34,057 nt of DNA, from assembly GCA_016866875.1 (NCBI GenBank), contig VGKY01000009.1:1-34057 (forward strand), given 5' to 3'. Shown here in pieces: positions 29,814 through 34,057 of the stretch (the first letter of the stretch is position 1; each line of letters starts with the position of its first letter). Under the pieces are notes generated by a model. The model was not told the origin of the DNA. It did not search any database and saw only the letters and a program-made list of their open reading frames with translations. Position numbers and translations under genes: made by a program. Source of the DNA: Candidatus Peribacteria bacterium. GTDB taxonomy: Bacteria; Patescibacteriota; Gracilibacteria; Peribacterales; Peribacteraceae.

Positions 29814-30022
29814 TAAGGATGAAGAGGACGAAGAGGACGAAAAGGACGAAAAAGACCAAAAGGACGAAAAGGACTTAAAAGACGAAGAGGAACTCCTCTT
29901 CGTCCTTTACGTCTTCTTAGTCTTGTTAGTCCTCTTAGTCCTCTTAGTCTTCTTAGTCTTGTTAGTCCTCTTAGTCCTCTTAGTCTTCTTAGTCTTGTTA
30001 GTCCTCTTAGTCTTCTTAGTCC
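29814..30022. repeat. Very long purine/pyrimidine hairpin of 9-bp repeats between convergent genes
   Basis: The left arm (29814-29891) is GACGAAGAG-type and the right arm (29894-30022) CTTAGTCCT-type. The apex is the perfect GACGAAGAGGA-AC-TCCTCTTCGTC (29881-29904). In the right arm the 9-bp unit forms a 36-bp higher-order unit repeated about three times (starts 29911, 29947, 29983). The right arm runs into the last codons of the DsbA-cupredoxin gene. As an RNA the arms can pair for most of their length, a bidirectional terminator. Confidence 0.88.
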
Positions 30023-31164
30023 TCTATGGTAATCACTCCCTTCATTTCGCTGTGGCCAGATCCGCACGCAACGTTACAAGAGAAGGGGAACGTGCCGGTT
30101 TTATCTGTCGGGAGCGGGAACTCCACAGTCTGCCCCTGCGCGATGGTCTTCGTGATGCCGAGGCCGGGGATGGAAACCCCATGCTCACCCTCAGCACCGA
30201 CGAACCGCAACTTCACCGTGTCGCCTTTCTTGACCGTGAATGTGCTTGGGGAAAATGCCCAGTTCGTGACGCGGATGGGGACCGTGTACACGGTCGGTCG
30301 TGCACGTGAAGAGGTTTGTGCGCCACCCGATGGGGCGGCGGCTGGTGCCGGTGCGGGGACCGTGTCGTTGCGGACATTCTCTACTGCCTGGAGGAAATCT
30401 GCTGTGGGTCGGGCGCCCATCACGCGCTGCACCCTACCCGATGGGATGTGCATGACGAAGGTCATAGGAGTGCCGTTGACGCCCGCTTCCTTCGCAGGAG
30501 CCATATCCTCCTTCACACGCGCGGCGAATTCACCAGAGGCGAGACACGTGGCGAACGCGGAATCCCTCAGGCCGATTTCCTTCGCGAGCTCGACGAGCTT
30601 CGTGTTATCGGATCCCTTTTCGAAGATGATCTCGATCATCTCCCAGAGCTTTCCGTCTCCACCGAGCTTGGCCGCACACTCCACAGCCTCAGAAGCCTTC
30701 TGAGCGTTCTTGTGAGGACCTAGGGGGAAGTGCCGGTACACCCACTGCACATTTGTATCTTGGTCGATCACCTCCTGAAGAGTGGGATGGACGCGCTTGC
30801 AGAAGGGGCACTCGAGATCCGAGTACTCGATGACTGCGACATCGGCATCAGCATTGCCGCGGATGTGATCGCGGTCAGCGTCGACTGTGGGGATCAGTTT
30901 GTCCTGTGCTGCCGTATCGGCAGGAGTAGGAGCAGCAGGAGCTGATGGCGCACTTGGTGGTGATGGTGGCGATGGGGGGGCGGACGGTGCGTTGAGACTG
31001 GGGATGGTGGGGAGGCTCAGCCATCCGGGAAGTGCACTTCCTTCCTTCATAAGTAGGAATGCACCGATGAAACCGACGAGGAGCATCGTTACGCCAAACC
31101 AGACGTTGACCTTGCGGACGGTGATGACCTCAGGCGCGGCGGGAGGAGGAGCTTTACGGGGCAT
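30016..31164 (-). CDS. Membrane-anchored DsbA-type thioredoxin fused to a CuA-type cupredoxin
   Basis: This 382-residue fusion has an N-terminal membrane anchor (residues about 20-40), a Pro/Ala-rich linker (about 50-85) and a DsbA-like thioredoxin domain (about 100-270). The DsbA part has active site CPFCKRVHP (Cys 119 and 122), the helical insert, and the cis-Pro loop NGTPMTFVM. The C-terminal cupredoxin (about 290-382) has the His in EGEHGVSIPGLGI and CNVACGSGHSEM, the same C-x3-C-x3-H-x2-M layout as in the 28632 protein. DsbA proteins form disulfides outside the membrane; the fusion could link thiol redox state to copper loading. The gene is in tandem (66-base gap) with the HMA-TauE/SafE-like gene. 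Confidence 0.85.
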   Translation of the reverse strand: MPRKAPPPAAPEVITVRKVNVWFGVTMLLVGFIGAFLLMKEGSALPGWLSLPTIPSLNAPSAPPSPPSPPSAPSAPAAPTPADTAAQDKLIPTVDADRDHIRGNADADVAVIEYSDLECPFCKRVHPTLQEVIDQDTNVQWVYRHFPLGPHKNAQKASEAVECAAKLGGDGKLWEMIEIIFEKGSDNTKLVELAKEIGLRDSAFATCLASGEFAARVKEDMAPAKEAGVNGTPMTFVMHIPSGRVQRVMGARPTADFLQAVENVRNDTVPAPAPAAAPSGGAQTSSRARPTVYTVPIRVTNWAFSPSTFTVKKGDTVKLRFVGAEGEHGVSIPGLGITKTIAQGQTVEFPLPTDKTGTFPFSCNVACGSGHSEMKGVITIED

Positions 31165-31230
31165 GAGAACGGAGGGAAGCAGAAAAATATTCTATCCGGA
31201 TTCTACACGAAGTCTCAGACGTGAAACACG

Positions 31231-32634
31231 TCAGGATTTCCTCACGCGTATATCCGCGCGCATCATGCCCATGGAGCAGGTCAGCACGAAATCGCTCCGA
31301 GGGTTTTGGATGGGGCCCAGCCAGTTGCCCCCCTGCGCGATCGGCGTCGAAAGGTTGTGCGTGGGGTCGGTGAGCATCGATGCACAACCCCCTACGCTTT
31401 GGGGCGCATAGGCATAGATCCAGGTCTGCAGCCCAGGCTGGATCGTAAAGGAGTCGGGAGAGTAGCCTGCGTTGCTCACGGTCATGGTGACGATCTGGCG
31501 CCCCTGCGCATCGATGGAGACGTTCGGGTCATTGACTGCGGCAACCGCAGGTCGCTGATGGCGAAGCGGACCCGCGAGGTCGATACCGGTGAGCAGAAGC
31601 CCGTTCTGGATGTTCCAGATGCCGAGCATCAACACGAGGGCGCCAGAGAACGTGAGGAACCAGCGTGCGGTGCGCCCTTCGACAAGCGAGCTCACGGCAG
31701 AAAGGCCGAGGAGGGCGGGCAGCGTGCCAAGGGCGAAGACGAGCATGATGATGCCTCCTTGGATGAAGCTTTCCGATCCGAGCGCCAGTAGTTGCATGGA
31801 CTGCGTGAAGCCGCATGGCAGGAAGAATGTGAGTGCGCCAAGGAATGCCGGGGCGAGCGGGTGCTCCGAGCCACTGAGCTCGTGGATGCGCCGCGAGAGT
31901 GCTTTTGGTAGGGGGATGGTGCAGTAGCGCTTGGGGACGATTCTCAGGATGTTTAAGCCGAGCACAATCATGACCGCAGCGACCGCTACCGTGAGCATTC
32001 CCGTGGCTTTGGTGGAGAGGGTGATGGCGCTGCCGAGGAGCCCCACGAGACCTCCCAGCAGGAAGTACCCAGCGAGACGACCGGCATTAAAGGACAGCAG
32101 CGGCTGAAACCGGTACCACCGGTTTGCGCCCTGATGGGACTCCGTCCACTTGGCTGCGATAGCAAGAAGCAGGCCGCCGACGACCGCAAGGCATGTAGAG
32201 GATGCCGCGACCAGACCGACGGTGAAGACTGCTCCGAGGCTAGCCGCATCTTCGATGCCCTTAGCAAACGCGAAGACGCCGAAGCGCTTGAGCAGAAGGT
32301 AGCCGGCGAGGATTAGCAGGATCATGCCCCCGACTTCGGACCAGTCGGGATTCTCCGCCGCTGTAGCTGAGACGCGGAAAGCGCTTCCCTTTCTGTGGAG
32401 CCGATACTTGGTTGAATGCAATGCATGCTGAAGTTGCTCCAGACGAGGTGAGCCGAGAGTGGGATCGGAAAAAATCTCCACCGTGCCGCTCCGTTCGCTG
32501 GCGTGCACTTCGCGTACACCAGCCACATCCCTCAGACGACGTTCTAGGAGCAGTTCGCAGCTCCTGCAGGTCATGCCTGCAACGGAAAACACCTGTCGAA
32601 GTAGAGAGGGGGATGTATGGGAACGCTTGGTCAT
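31231..32634 (-). CDS. HMA domain - TauE/SafE-type membrane domain - cupredoxin-like fusion
   Basis: This is a 467-residue protein. Residues about 13-80 are a heavy-metal-associated domain with the copper-binding GMTCRSC (Cys 23 and 26). The middle part (about 90-375) holds several membrane helices, with an AASSTCLAVVGGLL loop and FFLPCGFTQSMQLLALGS, like the sulfite exporter TauE/SafE or DsbD-type family. The C-terminal 85 residues form a cupredoxin-like domain: VTMTVSNAGYSPDSFTIQPG, SVGGCASML and LTCSMGMMRADIRV, where Cys and Met residues probably bind Cu(I). Proteins of this architecture handle copper at the membrane. I start at MTKRSHTSPS (ATG 32634). Together with the DsbA-cupredoxin gene it forms a minus-strand pair. 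Confidence 0.83.
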   Translation of the reverse strand: MTKRSHTSPSLLRQVFSVAGMTCRSCELLLERRLRDVAGVREVHASERSGTVEIFSDPTLGSPRLEQLQHALHSTKYRLHRKGSAFRVSATAAENPDWSEVGGMILLILAGYLLLKRFGVFAFAKGIEDAASLGAVFTVGLVAASSTCLAVVGGLLLAIAAKWTESHQGANRWYRFQPLLSFNAGRLAGYFLLGGLVGLLGSAITLSTKATGMLTVAVAAVMIVLGLNILRIVPKRYCTIPLPKALSRRIHELSGSEHPLAPAFLGALTFFLPCGFTQSMQLLALGSESFIQGGIIMLVFALGTLPALLGLSAVSSLVEGRTARWFLTFSGALVLMLGIWNIQNGLLLTGIDLAGPLRHQRPAVAAVNDPNVSIDAQGRQIVTMTVSNAGYSPDSFTIQPGLQTWIYAYAPQSVGGCASMLTDPTHNLSTPIAQGGNWLGPIQNPRSDFVLTCSMGMMRADIRVRKS

Positions 32635-32737
32635 GGGATGCGGTGGTGAGGAGGCTTGCAGTATATCACGGTGTTCCATTGCTCGTGGGCGCCTGAGAAA
32701 AATCGTCGGCTTCTGTGGCGCGCGATTTTTCTCGACG

Positions 32738-32743
32738 TATACT
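32738..32743 (+). promoter_or_regulatory. -10 box for leaderless grpE
   Basis: TATACT ends seven bases before the grpE ATG at 32751. No clear -35 or HrcA operator is seen. Confidence 0.5.
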
Positions 32744-32750
32744 CACCGCG

Positions 32751-33305
32751 ATGTCCGCAGTTACTACCAGCGCAGGGGGAGATGGGTCGCTCGAGACGAG
32801 CGTACTTCGAAAGCAGGTCGAAGATCTGCAGGGGCAGATCGTCGCCCTCACGTCTGAGTTCGAAGCTGCGAAAGCTGAGGCAGTGAAGATGAAGGATCTC
32901 GCAGGACGCGCGCAGGCTGACCTGCAGAATGCGAAAGCGCGCGTAGATCGCGAGCGCACAGAACTTGCGGCGTTCGCGCTCGAGGCGATCCTGAGAAAGC
33001 TCCTCCCCATAATCGATAGCTTTCAGCGGGCGTTTCAGCACCTGCCTGAGGCTCTGGCAAACGACGAGTGGACGAAGGGGGTGGTCGCGATCGAGCGTCA
33101 GCTGGCTCGGGAGCTCGAGGCTGCTGGTTTACAGAAGATGTCCTCCCTGGGTGCGCCCCTCGATCCACAGCGTCATGAGGTGCTGCAGCAGGGATCTGGA
33201 AAAAAGGATGCAGTGATCGAGGTCTACGAAGAGGGCTACGAACTCCATGGTCGAGTGCTGCGTCCTGCCAAGGTGAAGATCGGCGATGGAAGTTCTAAGC
33301 ATTAG
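32751..33305 (+). CDS. grpE: Nucleotide exchange factor GrpE for DnaK
   Basis: This 184-residue cofactor releases ADP from DnaK. An N-terminal long coiled coil (about residues 18-75, VLRKQVEDLQGQIVALTSEF and onward) leads into the four-helix dimer region with LLPIIDSFQRAFQHLP. The C-terminal beta domain has FSSL-like MSSLGAPLDPQRHEVL, then GYELHGRVLRPAKVKIGDGS, the family signature. The ATG at 32751 matches the promoter spacing. DnaK is not next to it in the window; the next gene is convergent and overlaps its stop by four bases. Confidence 0.93.
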   Translation: MSAVTTSAGGDGSLETSVLRKQVEDLQGQIVALTSEFEAAKAEAVKMKDLAGRAQADLQNAKARVDRERTELAAFALEAILRKLLPIIDSFQRAFQHLPEALANDEWTKGVVAIERQLARELEAAGLQKMSSLGAPLDPQRHEVLQQGSGKKDAVIEVYEEGYELHGRVLRPAKVKIGDGSSKH

Positions 33306-33868
33306 ACCGCCATGCGCCCGAGAGAGAAGATGACGAAGATGCCCACCGTGTTCATCACAAAGCTCAGCAGCGCAAAGCGCCACCCATCGACCTTGGTCAC
33401 GCCTATAAGCAGCGCTATCCCGATCTCGTCGGGAAGGGGAGAGCCGATGATGATGCAAGCGATAGCCCATCGCGTGACGTTTCGCATCTGATCCGAGATC
33501 GTCTTGTGGTGGAAGAGCGCATGGATCTTGCGGAGGATTGCCGTCCTCTTGAATTGCACGATCTCGTCGCCGACGGATGACTTGGTGAACCGCAAGATGC
33601 TCATGTCTGTGGCCATGGCACCTGCGGCAGCGAGAAGTGCAGCGGGCAGAGGATCAACGATGTGAGCGACTTCGTAGAAGTACGCGGCGGCCAGTGGTGA
33701 GGTGAACCCGAAGGTGAAGAGCATGCCTCCGAGAAGCACACTCGCGTAGTTCGCACCGTCGAGATGCGTCTCGATCCAGTGGAAGGCGTCCATCTTGAGG
33801 AGGACATACGACAGCACGATCGATGCGCTGAAGAGGAGCAGTTTTGGGTATCGAACGATGTGTTTCAC
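33302..33868 (-). CDS. Multi-pass membrane protein, unknown
   Basis: This is a 188-residue protein with about four or five membrane helices: LLLFSASIVLSYVLL, YASVLLGGMLFTFGFTSP, DPLPAALLAAAGAMATDMSI, a basic linker with FKRTAILRKIHALFHH, then IACIIIGSPLPDEIGIALLI and FALLSFVMNTVGIFVIFSLG. The GSPLPDEIGIALL segment recalls the small-multidrug-exporter/VTT-like re-entrant loop, but I do not assign a family. The GTG start at 33868 follows TGG-TATAAT by six bases, a leaderless arrangement. It is convergent with grpE (four-base overlap). Confidence 0.6.
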   Translation of the reverse strand: MKHIVRYPKLLLFSASIVLSYVLLKMDAFHWIETHLDGANYASVLLGGMLFTFGFTSPLAAAYFYEVAHIVDPLPAALLAAAGAMATDMSILRFTKSSVGDEIVQFKRTAILRKIHALFHHKTISDQMRNVTRWAIACIIIGSPLPDEIGIALLIGVTKVDGWRFALLSFVMNTVGIFVIFSLGRMAV

Positions 33869-33874
33869 ATAGAT

Positions 33875-33880
33875 ATTATA
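33875..33880 (-). promoter_or_regulatory. Extended -10 (TGG-TATAAT) for the membrane protein gene
   Basis: A perfect TATAAT with an upstream TG one base away ends six bases before the GTG start at 33868 on the minus strand. It is the strongest -10 element in the window. Confidence 0.65.
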
Positions 33881-33893
33881 CCACTTTTATGCC

Positions 33894-34057
33894 TTTTATG
33901 CATCTCGCGAATTCTGCCCCCTTTTCCTCAACCCCTCGACTACGCTCGGGGTGACATATCTGGGGATTCTGCCATTCCCTGTTTTATGCATGCGCGAAAT
34001 GCTTCCCCCTTTTCCTCAACCCCTCGACTACGCTCGGGGTGACATATCTGGGGATTC
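33894..34057. repeat. 88-bp tandem repeat at the window edge
   Basis: The unit starts TTTTATGCAT at 33894 and again at 33982, a period of 88 bases. The 3' half of the two copies (from CCCCCTTTTCCTCAACCCCT on) is identical, including a palindromic CCCCTCGACTACGCTCGGGG; the 5' part has several changes. The second copy continues past the window, so there may be more units. No gene is visible here. Confidence 0.85.

Noticed and set aside
29911-30022. CRISPR array
   Set aside because: The 36-base units are directly adjacent, built from 9-base subunits, and have no unique spacers or cas genes nearby.
33894-34057. CRISPR array at the window edge
   Set aside because: Only two 88-base units are seen, the similarity covers more than half of each unit, and no spacer-like unique segments or cas genes are present.
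1-34057. Use of UGA as a glycine codon, as in Gracilibacteria/Absconditabacteria
   Set aside because: TGA ends several genes at the expected position (for example the pilin and MurF operons with TGATG or TGAGCATG junctions), and no conserved protein needs TGA as sense. The TGA codons in the EEP gene coincide with frameshifts.

Overview
The window looks like a chromosomal segment of a Candidate Phyla Radiation (Patescibacteria) bacterium, possibly Peribacteria-like. That assignment is an inference from gene content, since no 16S gene or ribosomal protein is present. Supporting signs are VirB2-type pilin genes with a VirB4 ATPase but no complete conjugation set, compact genes with 4- to 14-base overlaps, tiny GIY-YIG proteins, SH3/deacetylase-like lipoproteins, and many short palindromic and heptameric repeats, some of them inside genes. 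The standard genetic code fits: TGA ends several genes and is not needed as sense.

Layout. 1-1008 is the start of a family-4 glycosyltransferase on the minus strand, cut by the window edge, divergent from typA (1174-2985). 3.06-5.7 kb holds a candidate small RNA, a GIY-YIG gene behind tRNA-Lys, tatD, tRNA-Arg(CCG), tRNA-Gly(GCC), tRNA-Gly(CCC), two broken tRNA pieces and a frameshifted endonuclease/exonuclease/phosphatase gene. 5.76-7.12 kb is an overlapping three-gene operon of VirB2/TrbC-like pilins; the middle gene carries two pilin-like units. metG, a PUR-like nucleic-acid-binding gene, an SLH remnant, fmt, rbfA and an NrnA-type DHH phosphoesterase follow. A lipoprotein and a VirB4-type ATPase on the minus strand (14832 to 11870) probably work with the pilins.

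From 15.1 kb come argS and a lipoprotein with two SH3-like domains and a polysaccharide-deacetylase-like domain that lacks its metal ligands. The minus-strand operon from 22667 to 18727 codes for a membrane-fused MurF-like ligase, a DegT-type aminotransferase and a FemAB-type aminoacyltransferase, which reads as an envelope or glycan modification pathway. A 94-residue membrane protein lies just downstream. Then come an alpha/beta hydrolase, tRNA-Met, a second GIY-YIG gene, a SET-domain fragment, a lipoprotein, and a pair made of a GT-C-like membrane protein and a secreted/membrane protein.

28.2-32.6 kb is the most distinctive block: a DoxX-like protein, a cupredoxin lipoprotein with a CuA-type ligand set, a His-rich lipoprotein, a membrane-anchored DsbA-cupredoxin fusion with the same ligand set, and an HMA-TauE/SafE-like-cupredoxin fusion. 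Together they look like an extracytoplasmic copper handling or copper-thiol redox system. grpE and a multi-pass membrane protein close the window, followed by an 88-bp tandem repeat that runs off the edge.

Two themes cut across the window. First, many genes have a TANNNT -10 box only 6-10 bases upstream of the start codon, which predicts leaderless or nearly leaderless mRNAs. Second, repeats are being inserted and expanded: 7-bp repeats translated inside genes, a palindrome translated inside the FemAB gene, and 9-bp GACTAAGAG-type repeats growing from the 3' ends of two cupredoxin genes into very long hairpins.
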